DNA of 64,000 bases from contig JAUFOR010000001.1 of NCBI GenBank assembly GCA_040285745.1, positions 1,054,001-1,118,000 of the forward strand, given 5' to 3'. How positions within the stretch are numbered: the stretch's first letter is position 1; the number at the start of each line of letters is the position of its first letter. The position numbers and the translations under genes are program-made. The notes beneath the pieces are model-generated. The model worked only from the letters and a program-made list of their open reading frames with translations, had not been told where the DNA came from and did not search any database. Shown here one piece after another: positions 45,930-55,427 of the stretch. Source of the DNA: Barthelona sp. PCE. Lineage: Eukaryota; Metamonada: BaSk clade.

Positions 45930-46280
45930 TAGCGGGTATTTTGTATGTGCAACCGCAGTGAAAATGAAGATATGATTGAAAACAGCTTTACTTTTTGTTT
46001 CTTGCGTTCCGTACAGTTAAACGGATTTATGATGATTATACATCTATTACCAGCTGATGCGGTTGCTTTACAGATGAGTATTACAAGTGTAAAAATTGAA
46101 TGTTAAGACCAGAATTGGATATTCATTTTAACGTTCAAATGCACATAAATAAGATTTACAGGATGTGCGTAAAGTATGAGCTCTGAATCATGACTAAATG
46201 TTACAAGTTAAGTTTGCTTTTCTTTTCATTCCTTACAGCATGTAAGTCCTTTAAGTTCTTTCAAAACTCACACCAACATC
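45930..46280. other. 351-bp divergent intergenic region
   Basis: This AT-rich region lies between the phosphatase and MPR copy C starts. It holds only a 25-codon ATG frame (46030-46107) that could act as an upstream ORF. TTTTCACTGC lies near the phosphatase start and a pyrimidine-rich tract (TTTGCTTTTCTTTTCATTCC) precedes copy C. No RNA gene was recognised. Confidence 0.5.
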
Positions 46281-48158
46281 ATGCCTCGACTGAACCCCCA
46301 CATTAGTTCCAGCACTGGCGTTGTTCACCAAACACACCCAAATTTTGTACTTTTCGAACCTCACGGATACGTTCCTCCATCCAGAGACACCACATTTTTA
46401 ATTGCACCAGACACAAAAAACCGTATCAAACTGCCCAAATCAAGTTATTTGGTTAGAACCTGTACTTTCAGTAATATGATACATGATAGTCCTCCTCGCA
46501 GGGAAGAATCACGTATTTCTCTATATAAGCTCGATAATGGGATTTTCCAAGAGGTAAAGCAGTTGAATATTGAAAGATATTGTGATATTCATTATTCAAC
46601 CGTTACTATTTTGAATGATCGGTTCACCATTTTTTTTGCTAGACATTGTTTTGTTGTGGACTTTTTAACAGGAAGTGTAGTAAGAAATGATTATGACATC
46701 ATTAAGCGATCTGATTTGATTTTTACTAACGGAACAGACTACTTAACTCCTATCATTATCAACGACTTGGTAGAATTTATTACTATACAGGTGCCCTATA
46801 CTTCGACTATGAAAATTGTGAAGATTATTAACGCTGATATTCTAACAGTGATGTTTATCAGCTCTGAATGTATATATTTAGTGACGATTATGGACGGGAT
46901 AGCGCACGTAGAGCAGGAATTTGTACACTTTGAGTTTGAATCCGATCCTTCTGAGGCATTCATTATTGATGATGTTTATTACTTTTTTATGCCTAATTTG
47001 CATAGAATTGTTGGGTATAAATATGAAGGTCAGTTCGCATATCGCCATGTCGAGGTTTCTCATACAATGTTCAACAATGTGATATGCTTAAATGGAATAC
47101 TGTATCTTGTTTTTTATGATTACATGTTCCCATTTGAAATACATAACAATTTTAGAGGGTACGGTGTTCTAAAAGACATGCCTTTTAAGGTGAAACATTT
47201 TAGATTCATTTCAAAAATTACACCAGTAATGGTTTCTGACCAGCACGTTTTATTCCTTGACATCTTCCGTTCTTCTCCTTGTTGCTTTATCCATGGAGCT
47301 TCAGAAGGGAATGACAGGGTGTTAGTGATTTCAAACTCTTTGTTCAAACACAATGAAATAGTGTACACCCACCTTTATCATGATGGGTCGAAGTACGAAG
47401 CATACGAAGATAAAGAATTTTGTCAACAATTAGAAGAGGAAATGCCCGAATACTTGGAAGCATGCTACACATCGAAAAACTTTGTACGTTTAAAGGATGG
47501 TCACTATCCCATAATGCAAGTAGGTTCGGATGAGATTGAGGGTGTTATTCGATCAAATAATTGGTTCGAAACGATGCCTGTCAACGATGTCATGTGGTGT
47601 GCTGGTTCAAGTGAAGTTGGCCTCGTGATTTTTAACGACAATGGTAAGTTGAGTAGATTTCGATCGTTTGAAACCGTCGAAGATATGTACACTGATGTTG
47701 CACCCAACCAGTACAATCCAATGATGGCGGTCATACCCAAGGATGAACATATAGATCTCGTTGTGTATGATGAAGTTGAAGATAAATTCTCACACCTTTT
47801 TGTAAGAGAAGGTTATGCCAAAACTGGTGCTTTTACATTCATTGATACTGATGTTTTTTTGTATATTGACATGTTATATCGTGTTAACAGCGATGGAGTT
47901 GAGAGAATTGATTTAAAACTACCCTGGGACATGAAGTACACATATTATGTTACTTATTTATCAGTCGAAAGAGGAACCATAACGCGATTAAGCACGTGGT
48001 TGGACGGATACGACATAACATTTGATGTTTTATCATTTAACCATGATTATTCAAGCTATGTTGTTGAGCAAAAACGAGTCAATGTTCTTGAACTGATTTT
48101 ACAACAATGTGAGTTCTTTCCTGTTTCTTCTATAGGCATAAAAAATAAGATCTACTGA
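46281..48158 (+). CDS. MPR-family beta-propeller-like protein, copy C (625 aa)
   Basis: A third member of the unrecognised family shared with 5262-7085 and 28922-30990. It starts MPRLNPH and shows strand-rich units across its length. Examples are RISLYKLDNGIFQEVKQLN, NDRFTIFFARHCFVVDFLTG, SECIYLVTIMDGIAHVEQEF and GILYLVFYDYMFPFEIHN. The C-terminal third aligns best with copy A: VMWCAGSSEVGLVIFNDNGKL, QYNPMMAVIPKDEHIDLVVYDE, GAFTFIDTDVFLYIDMLYRVN and ILQQCEFFPVSSI. No signal peptide, membrane helix or catalytic motif is visible. A cytosolic propeller scaffold is an inference only. The ATG is unambiguous. Confidence 0.8.
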   Translation: MPRLNPHISSSTGVVHQTHPNFVLFEPHGYVPPSRDTTFLIAPDTKNRIKLPKSSYLVRTCTFSNMIHDSPPRREESRISLYKLDNGIFQEVKQLNIERYCDIHYSTVTILNDRFTIFFARHCFVVDFLTGSVVRNDYDIIKRSDLIFTNGTDYLTPIIINDLVEFITIQVPYTSTMKIVKIINADILTVMFISSECIYLVTIMDGIAHVEQEFVHFEFESDPSEAFIIDDVYYFFMPNLHRIVGYKYEGQFAYRHVEVSHTMFNNVICLNGILYLVFYDYMFPFEIHNNFRGYGVLKDMPFKVKHFRFISKITPVMVSDQHVLFLDIFRSSPCCFIHGASEGNDRVLVISNSLFKHNEIVYTHLYHDGSKYEAYEDKEFCQQLEEEMPEYLEACYTSKNFVRLKDGHYPIMQVGSDEIEGVIRSNNWFETMPVNDVMWCAGSSEVGLVIFNDNGKLSRFRSFETVEDMYTDVAPNQYNPMMAVIPKDEHIDLVVYDEVEDKFSHLFVREGYAKTGAFTFIDTDVFLYIDMLYRVNSDGVERIDLKLPWDMKYTYYVTYLSVERGTITRLSTWLDGYDITFDVLSFNHDYSSYVVEQKRVNVLELILQQCEFFPVSSIGIKNKIY

Positions 48159-48946
48159 AGTTTCGATCTTTTATCGGAAAAATCTGAGAATATCTTCAAA
48201 AATTTGCTGAAAAAGGTTCCAGTTCAGATTCGTAATTGAAGCAGCTGGCACCAATTTCAGTGATGGTGATAGTAAAACCTACCTTTGGAAACTGGGATTG
48301 ACTGAAATGGAAACCCTGCTTGACCAAAAAGATAGATATTTTGTTAATGTTTCTTATACACAGCGCATAATCACCATTTTATACTTGAAATTAAGCCTTA
48401 AATGTAAAAAACACCTTCTCAAAATTGTCAACAAAAATATCCTCCCAATAACATGATACAAACACATAAATTATCAAAAGAAATGAAAAAATTAGTATCA
48501 CAGATCAGGAAGACACCAGGAATATAGTAAAATCCTGATGAACCTACATTTCATATAAGTAACCTTCTGAGTTCGTCTGCAGTTTTATTACTATAACTCT
48601 AGATGCTAAATGCAAGGGAGATCTTTGTGGCTTCATCGCTTGAATGATTCGAAACTCTTGAATTCTTCTATCGCGTATGGGCTCATAGTAACAGTTTTAT
48701 TCATAATAATTATCATTTTTAAGTTGAACTTTGTTTGAAGTTCACAGTTTCAGTGTGTAAATAGTAGATACTGCAAAAAGTTCAGGATAGTAAAATATTT
48801 CTTACATATTCATCTTCAGCACTGAGTGGCGGTATGATTTCAGATGTGGCAGATCATAGTCAAAAGGTTTTCTGCTGTATCATGCACTTAAAAATTGAGA
48901 TCAAAAAATTGTTAAAACTCATTGGAAATTAATTTGTTTTACTGGA
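48159..48946. other. 788-bp gene-free region, largest gap in the window
   Basis: No frame of 60 codons or more and no recognised RNA gene lies here, although other gaps in the window are mostly under 300 bp. It contains a long-range stem between 48251-48261 (CCAATTTCAGT) and 48301-48310 (ACTGAAATGG), and a 7-bp hairpin at 48725-48744 (TGAACTT/AAGTTCA). It could hold a non-coding RNA, an origin or a decayed gene. I could not match it to U1, U2, U5, U6, SRP or RNase P consensus elements by eye. Confidence 0.4.
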
Positions 48947-50698
48947 TTAAACATTCAACAAGAATGTGTCCCTCTTACTTGAGATAACCTTTCCAGCCAC
49001 GTCTGGCCCAAAACAGACACTCAATGATTGTCGATCATATTTTGATGCCAAAACTATCACTGTTCCACCATCTTTCTCAAAGAACTGACAATATTCCTGA
49101 AAATAAAGTCCATCCTTAGGGGGTGACAACAAAACGATGCATTGTGGTCCTCTGATTCTGTATCTATGATAAAAATGAAAACGAGTAGTTGTTAATAATA
49201 ATGGTAATTTCCCATCATAAAACAAATGACGAACATCACCAATTTCTTGGAGAGGAGAATATTCATTAACAACTTCAAATTCAATAATTTCTTGATTCAT
49301 TTTTCGTCTCAACTGGACAAATTCAAAATAATCTGAAGCAACAATTAGAACACGTTCAAAAGATGATCTGATGTGCTCTAAAACGTACTTCATAAAGTAC
49401 TGTTGTCTTGCTTCACTTACTTCCTTCAAATTAGGTGTTGTGAAACGTTGAATCTTAAAAGCCAAAGAAGATAAGCCTAAAGCTCGAACACGAGTTAAAC
49501 CGTACGGCATATTCCTTTTAATTGTCATCTGGCCCATGTGACTTTGTGCGTTAGAACGGAACATACCCTTTAACAAAGGAAATGTACATGAACTAAGACA
49601 AACTAACTGACAATGCTTTTTTATCTCATCTGTAATGAAATACTCCCGCAAACGCATCAAGTCAAAACCAGCAGGCGGGTCATCGGGTGCAGTACACGAC
49701 ATACTCATAACCTGAGTCAGATGAGCCCAGTTCTGGTTATACATAAAGTGACACTGATCGCAAACAATCATATTTAAAGAAGATAAAAATGTTAAAGGTT
49801 CGCGTTCAGCAGCCTTTACCAGACCCAGTGGTGAACAAATAAATATATCTGCTTCTGAATTGGTGGCAAATAATTTTAAACGCATTCCAGGTGATGATTC
49901 TGAAAATCCTTCAACCTTAATACCCATAATAAAACTATCATCCCTGTTACCAGCAAAGTATTTCCTGTAGTCTGCTGGTTTCCTGGACATATCTGTTTCT
50001 GTTTCTCCAGTAAATTGTTGCCTAAATTTCTTATGTGCTATTACTGACTTTAATCGAGGAGTTACTTTTGATAGGGCCTCGATCCAAAGCAGACCCTGAT
50101 GCCTAGTTGTTGTTAACAATAAAACTGAACAACGAGCATATCCTTGATCTCTTAGCTCCAAATCTACCTTTGATTCAGCGATCTTATTGGAGTTATCTAG
50201 CACCAAGTCTCTTGATCGAAGCACATGGTTCATTATATGAATTGATAATGCCACTCTATCATGTTTTAGATCTGAAACAGAACGTTGTGGAACCAATAAA
50301 TCGTTGTACTTGGTTAAGCCTGCAAGTATGAGACGCGTACGTTCGTTTTCCAGTACTGTTTTATCCAAAGATCGTTGTAATCTCCAAGAAAATGTAGGAT
50401 TAGCTAGTTTGTCTTCTATGTCTGATTTATGGGGTGGGATGGTCCCTGTGACGCTAAAATCTTCATTCATCAGAAAACCAGCCTGTTTATCACTTGGATT
50501 GCCTTCTTTGTTGAGAAAAATGTCAAAATAATCATTTTCATCAACTTCTGTCCCTTGGTTGAGAAGTTCGCCCACGGATTGCGTAATCTGCAGTTCAACC
50601 TCCACTCTCTGAACTTTCTTTGGAGGTTCTGTAGTTTTTGGGGTGCTAGACTTGCGATATTTACTCAATGAGTTGAGGAATATCGATGATTTCTTCAT
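48947..50698 (-). CDS. UTP25: UTP25 (DEF), small-subunit processome protein (583 aa)
   Basis: UTP25 is a helicase-fold protein without helicase motifs that joins the U3 snoRNP processome. Family blocks in order are ELRDQGYARCSVLLLTTTR, DDSFIMGIKVEGFS, ADIFICSPLGLVKA, LSSLNMIVCDQCHFMYNQNWAHL, DLMRLREYFITDEI, VASDYFEFVQLRRKM, LLTTTRFHFYHRYRIRGPQCIVLLSPP and YFQEYCQFF. The absence of Walker A and DEAD motifs (here DQCH) is normal for UTP25. The acidic N-terminal region of animal and fungal homologues is shortened. The ATG at 50698 (MKKSSIFL) is used because the longer frame begins with TTG. It diverges from the ABCA gene across 195 bp. Confidence 0.9.
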   Translation of the reverse strand: MKKSSIFLNSLSKYRKSSTPKTTEPPKKVQRVEVELQITQSVGELLNQGTEVDENDYFDIFLNKEGNPSDKQAGFLMNEDFSVTGTIPPHKSDIEDKLANPTFSWRLQRSLDKTVLENERTRLILAGLTKYNDLLVPQRSVSDLKHDRVALSIHIMNHVLRSRDLVLDNSNKIAESKVDLELRDQGYARCSVLLLTTTRHQGLLWIEALSKVTPRLKSVIAHKKFRQQFTGETETDMSRKPADYRKYFAGNRDDSFIMGIKVEGFSESSPGMRLKLFATNSEADIFICSPLGLVKAAEREPLTFLSSLNMIVCDQCHFMYNQNWAHLTQVMSMSCTAPDDPPAGFDLMRLREYFITDEIKKHCQLVCLSSCTFPLLKGMFRSNAQSHMGQMTIKRNMPYGLTRVRALGLSSLAFKIQRFTTPNLKEVSEARQQYFMKYVLEHIRSSFERVLIVASDYFEFVQLRRKMNQEIIEFEVVNEYSPLQEIGDVRHLFYDGKLPLLLTTTRFHFYHRYRIRGPQCIVLLSPPKDGLYFQEYCQFFEKDGGTVIVLASKYDRQSLSVCFGPDVAGKVISSKRDTFLLNV

Positions 50699-50893
50699 AA
50701 AGCCCGTAAACAAATGGAAATGCTGTATAAATCGAACACAAGCACAAAATTATTTGTTTTCTTTGAAGAGAATTTTTCTTGCATTAGACTTGTGGGTACG
50801 GTCCTTGTACCCATGGACATGTAAAAGTGGATTCACGAACTACAAAGAATCGCAGAATAGAGTGACTACTTCTTTTTGTTCCTTTTCATCTCT

Positions 50894-53605
50894 ATGTCCG
50901 AGTTTAACGATAGGGTTCTTGGGGGTTCCAAATTATTATGGTATCAGCTTCTTGCATTTTTCCGTAAGAATACACTTAAAGCACTTAGATCTGTAGGGTT
51001 CTGGCTTATTCGAATACTGTTGGTTACAATCATCTGTTACACCATATCATTCACTTCAGACCTTGCCAATGGAACGAGTTATAACACTGATGCTGTTGAT
51101 CTAAAGTTAGAAAAATATGGTAAATCTGCAGGTTACTCGGTTAAATGTGATTACGACTATTTTGACTGTGTGCCGCTCATCTATGCACCTAACACTGACT
51201 TTGTCCGTGAACAGTTTGTTTCTAAACTTGCAACTAAATTGGATTTTGATGCTTCTGATGCTGTAGGCGTTGATTCTTTAAGTGATATGAATGATAAAGC
51301 AGCTGAAATCTTCCCCAATCGCTTTGCACTGGGTATACTTTACAATCCAACTGAATATTCAATTGGTGTATTGACGAATCCCAACTTAAATCAAGGTAAT
51401 TACATTGAAGAGAATCTTATGGAGGAACAATTATCCCGTATCTTCATTGATATCGGCATCAATGACACCATGGATATTACAATATCTACATCCGAATGGC
51501 CTCATGATAAATTGAACACTGGTGAAAAATATTCTGCCTCATCCATTATATACAATATTTTTTTCGGTATTGGTTTCTGTACAATTATTTACTTTACATT
51601 ACAACCTGTTGCAGAAGAAAAAGATAAAGGATTCTGGAATTTTTTCAAAACTATGGGTGTTACAAATTCTGCCTACTGGTTAGGTTGGATTCCCTTTATT
51701 TTACTAAGTTTTATTGCATTCTTTGCATTCCTTCTCGTTGGTGCGTGGTATGTGGATGTGGATTTCATGCAGAAAATGGAATTAAAAGTTATTGTTGTCC
51801 TATTCTTATGTTTCTTAATTCCTTTTAGCGGGTTTGTTATTTTCCTTGCTGGTGCACTCCGTACAGCAGGAGCGCGTATCGGTTGGTTCTTTGCTCTTTT
51901 CCTCTGTTCAGCGTTTAGCATACTGTTCAACGCGTTGATTTTTGGTTTCCAAGAGTTTGGCTTCACAATGATTATCCTACGTTTCATTGGTACACTCCCA
52001 GTGATGTCCCTTCAACAATGCATCTTTCTAATAAGTGGAGCTTCGTCAACAAACAACGTTATCGGTCTCAAATGGGATGATTGGGCAAATCTACAGATGA
52101 ATTCGAATAGTTGGTCCTTAATTGGCATTGTGATGTGGGCTAACCTCTGGGGTGTCATTCACATCATCTGTGGTATTTATTTCGACTATCTACGTGCTTC
52201 GATCAAAGGAGGACGTGGCTCACCGTTACTCCCCTTCTTACGTGGTAAGGCTCCTCCTGCAAGCAAACATGATGTTCAGTCCCTTTTCAAGGACGCTGAC
52301 ATCAGGAGAGCTGCAACAATTTCGAATCAAGAAAATGCTATAAATGATCATCCGCTCATTTTGAGAGGTGTTCGACTAACTTACAGCAGTGGTTTTAATT
52401 CCTCCAACAGGAAAGATGCAATCAAGAACGTATCTCTTCCTCTGAAGAGAGGCCAAATCTCATCTTTGTTAGGTTCTAATGGTGCTGCTAAGACTACTAC
52501 ACTTCACACAATCCTCGGTTTACTTGAAGCCACTGGTGGTTCAGTATTTTGCTTTGGAAAGTACGTTATGTCGAACCTCAACTACGTCAGACGCCGTATC
52601 GGTTTTGTCCCACAACATAATGTTGTCTTTGATCATCTTAATGCAATCGAAACCATCAACTTCTATCGAAGAATCCGAGGTCTTAAACCTTCTAATGAAA
52701 AAGCCATTGATGAATTAACAACCTTTGGCCTTGAAGAAGTAGTTTCAGGACGTCGAGTTGGTGCTTTCTCAGGAGGTATGAAACGAAGACTAGCGGTTAT
52801 TATAGGTTTCATTGGCGATTGTCCCCTTCTTTTGTTAGATGAGGCAAGTGCTAACTTGGATCCCCTTTCCAAGCGTACTTTGATGAATGTTATCCTCGGA
52901 AAGATGGAAGAGAACAAGAACATGACTGTATTGGTTACATCACATGATTTGGACGAGGTGTCAGAATTGACAACTGGTGATATTTTCATCATGCATGAAG
53001 GTGAACTCAAAGCTTACGGTCACCCTAATCATTTGCGTCAGAAGTTCGGTAAAGGTTGGACGATTCATTCACATTTCAAAGAGCATGCTGATACAGCTGG
53101 ATTCCGTTTAGCAATTCAAGAAGATCCAAAGTTCACTCATGCTGTCTTTAATAAGCATACTGATGAAGAAGTCTCAATAATCATTCCTCTCGAGAGACAA
53201 GGTGATGTACAAGCGTTACTAAATTGGATTTCTGAAAACGGAGATGAATTCGGACTTGAAACATTCACTGTTGATGTTCCTGGGCTTCATGATGTCTTTA
53301 TGCAAGCCACGAAATATAATCCAGGCTTGGAGGATGTTGGTTCTGTTGACCATACATTTGTTGATATGGATGCTGAAGCACTGATGAATATTTCTGCTGA
53401 AGAAGCAAAGAGTCCCGCCCAACGAGTTATTGTAAGGTTGTTGGATAAGTTACAATCACAAACTGACGAGAATGAAAGATTACGTCGTGAGCTAAGCGAA
53501 CTACGTTCTTTATTATCTGCTCCTGTTGCTGAGACGTATGCACCGAATCCCGTTGAGGATGACTGTATTCCAGTTCCCACTCAAAATGATGTACATAATG
53601 AATAA
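50894..53605 (+). CDS. ABCA-type half transporter with altered Walker A (903 aa)
   Basis: ABCA proteins move lipids across membranes. The layout is one membrane segment (residues about 35-57), a large lumenal domain, five or more helices at about 215-440, then one nucleotide-binding domain from about 490. NBD motifs are Q-loop FVPQHNVVFDHL, signature FSGGMKRRLAV, Walker B PLLLLDEASANLDP and H-loop VTSHDLDE. The Walker A reads GSNGAAKTT (527-535), so the glycine before the catalytic Lys533 is Ala. A C-terminal regulatory region and a coiled coil (LLDKLQSQTDENERLRRELSELRSLL) follow. One half only, so dimerisation is expected. ATG at 50894 lies six bases after CCTTTTCA. It converges on CDK5RAP3, 21 bp away. 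Confidence 0.9.
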   Translation: MSEFNDRVLGGSKLLWYQLLAFFRKNTLKALRSVGFWLIRILLVTIICYTISFTSDLANGTSYNTDAVDLKLEKYGKSAGYSVKCDYDYFDCVPLIYAPNTDFVREQFVSKLATKLDFDASDAVGVDSLSDMNDKAAEIFPNRFALGILYNPTEYSIGVLTNPNLNQGNYIEENLMEEQLSRIFIDIGINDTMDITISTSEWPHDKLNTGEKYSASSIIYNIFFGIGFCTIIYFTLQPVAEEKDKGFWNFFKTMGVTNSAYWLGWIPFILLSFIAFFAFLLVGAWYVDVDFMQKMELKVIVVLFLCFLIPFSGFVIFLAGALRTAGARIGWFFALFLCSAFSILFNALIFGFQEFGFTMIILRFIGTLPVMSLQQCIFLISGASSTNNVIGLKWDDWANLQMNSNSWSLIGIVMWANLWGVIHIICGIYFDYLRASIKGGRGSPLLPFLRGKAPPASKHDVQSLFKDADIRRAATISNQENAINDHPLILRGVRLTYSSGFNSSNRKDAIKNVSLPLKRGQISSLLGSNGAAKTTTLHTILGLLEATGGSVFCFGKYVMSNLNYVRRRIGFVPQHNVVFDHLNAIETINFYRRIRGLKPSNEKAIDELTTFGLEEVVSGRRVGAFSGGMKRRLAVIIGFIGDCPLLLLDEASANLDPLSKRTLMNVILGKMEENKNMTVLVTSHDLDEVSELTTGDIFIMHEGELKAYGHPNHLRQKFGKGWTIHSHFKEHADTAGFRLAIQEDPKFTHAVFNKHTDEEVSIIIPLERQGDVQALLNWISENGDEFGLETFTVDVPGLHDVFMQATKYNPGLEDVGSVDHTFVDMDAEALMNISAEEAKSPAQRVIVRLLDKLQSQTDENERLRRELSELRSLLSAPVAETYAPNPVEDDCIPVPTQNDVHNE

Positions 53606-53626
53606 AACTGTTTTTTTATTTTGTAG

Positions 53627-55096
53627 TTATTTCCTAACCTGTGTTTCAATTGTTAACTGACATTTACCACCAGACAACACAACATCTTCAACCATTGCAA
53701 CACACTCAATAAATGCAGAAGTGTAAGCTTCTTCCTCAGTATGAGTATCTCTCATTTGTTCCAACTTATCAGCAATCGTTCCTTCTAAAACACGTACCTC
53801 ATCCTCCAGTTTCTGTGCTGCTGATTTCTTCCGTTGGACCTCCTCTAAAACCATCTCAAACGTCTTAGGTTTGTATAACTGACGGACCTGACTAAAAACT
53901 TCATCTTCATTCAAATCCAATGATTCTCCAATGATTTCATCCAATGGGTCCTCTAAAATAAGCTGCTTGCGGTATGCTAACGATAATATATTTGGACGGT
54001 TCGGATGTTTCCTTCTACTCTGAAGAAATACCTGCAAAATTTCTAAATCAGCCAATATCTTATGATAGTTGCTCCATAGATAATCAATACATACATGCCC
54101 GAATACACCGATACTCTCTACTTCAAGCTCAGGTGCCTCAAACTCTGGCAAATCATCTAGGTTCAGCATTGCGTCCAAATCATCCAAATCATCCATATTT
54201 AAACTTAACTCCTCACTTGTTTCCTGCGGTAATGGTGGTTGGTCAAAAGCTTCCACTGCAAACGCGCTCTGCGTTGGATCAAAAGCACCCAGATCTATGT
54301 CACCCCAGTCGATTTTATCATCCTCAACTTCATTTTCAAGATATTTCTCCTCTAATACACTCACACTTTGTTCAGCATCAAACGAAGCAGGGTTATCGAG
54401 AGAAAGCATGTGTGTTAGTGTTGTAATATCTAATTCTGAAGAAATTTCAATTTCAAGCTCTTTGTTAAATCTATAAAAAAAATCTATTGCATTCTGGACT
54501 TCTGGACGGAATAGGGATATCGCAAACGACTTTAAGAAACGTGGTAATGAATGCTTTAATAAACGAAGACTGGTACGAAGATCTTCGGCATCAAGGGAAT
54601 GCTTCTTACAGTAATCAGAAAAACTCTTTTTCTCGCGATCTATACTTACTGTGACGTTGTCCACACGGCTCTTGATGTCGTCAATGGATGTGGATAGTTC
54701 TTGTAATTGCTTCTTGCATGAAATGAAAAAGAACTTTGAGCAATCAAAAATAAAGGTGCTCATCAGTGCCAGATGCAACTTATGGTTCTCTAAAAATGTT
54801 ATCAGTTGAGATACGCGTTTGCCCAGATCAGATTTAAACCCAAAAACTCCCTTGTCACCATCTTCTTGAAGAATGCTCTTGCACTTTAGAAGTTGTGGAT
54901 ATGTTATAGACTCTACCTTCCCTGTAATCACATTTGAAAACCTCTCATCTCTCTGAAGATCACTGAAAAGCTCTTCTAATTCTGTTGAAACAGAGGATAG
55001 CTGTTGCTGATAGTCAGTTGGAATAAAATGCCTTAGTTTCAGCCATTCGGTAAGCCTAGACTCGTCAACTGAAAGTTGTTGAATATTCTCGGCCAT
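53627..55096 (-). CDS. CDK5RAP3: CDK5RAP3 (LZAP/C53), UFMylation and ER-phagy adaptor (489 aa)
   Basis: CDK5RAP3 works with the UFL1-DDRGK1 ligase on stalled ER ribosomes. The N-terminus (ESRLTEWLKLRHFIPTDYQQQL) matches the human LLDWLVDRRHC region. YPQLLKCKSIL...KGVFGFKSDLGKRVSQLITFLENHKLHLA matches the family's dimer segment (IFGRYSSQRMKDWQEI...). SDYCKKHSLDAEDLRTSLRLLKHSLPRFL parallels human KQYGITGENVRGELLALVKDLPSQL. The linker contains DKIDWGDIDLG with the shuffled ATG8/UFM1-binding IDWG motif at 262-265. Human has three to four such motifs; only one clear copy is seen. The C-terminal coiled coil is intact. The ATG at 55096 directly abuts CCCTTTCA; the longer frame starts with TTG. Confidence 0.88.
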   Translation of the reverse strand: MAENIQQLSVDESRLTEWLKLRHFIPTDYQQQLSSVSTELEELFSDLQRDERFSNVITGKVESITYPQLLKCKSILQEDGDKGVFGFKSDLGKRVSQLITFLENHKLHLALMSTFIFDCSKFFFISCKKQLQELSTSIDDIKSRVDNVTVSIDREKKSFSDYCKKHSLDAEDLRTSLRLLKHSLPRFLKSFAISLFRPEVQNAIDFFYRFNKELEIEISSELDITTLTHMLSLDNPASFDAEQSVSVLEEKYLENEVEDDKIDWGDIDLGAFDPTQSAFAVEAFDQPPLPQETSEELSLNMDDLDDLDAMLNLDDLPEFEAPELEVESIGVFGHVCIDYLWSNYHKILADLEILQVFLQSRRKHPNRPNILSLAYRKQLILEDPLDEIIGESLDLNEDEVFSQVRQLYKPKTFEMVLEEVQRKKSAAQKLEDEVRVLEGTIADKLEQMRDTHTEEEAYTSAFIECVAMVEDVVLSGGKCQLTIETQVRK

Positions 55097-55427
55097 TGAA
55101 AGGGTGATATGTTGGTAACAAATTACAAAGGTCAAATCATCATCTCCAAATAATTACACGGGCTTCCCTTCGCAAAGATTCCTTCATAAGTTGCCGAATA
55201 ACGTAGTATTGTGTTTACTTTTCTCTTTTGTGGATACAATCGCTGAATATGGATAACCTCCCTCCTACAAGACCTTAAAGTAGCTATTAGTCCTCTTTAT
55301 GGATATACAATCCCCAAAAATATCTGTTTCTGGATTTTTTTCCTCTTCAACAACAGTTTGCTTGTTTAGGGATTTTTTTTAAATAATCACGCACAACTTT
55401 CTTTTATTTCTTCGTTAACTACAAAAA

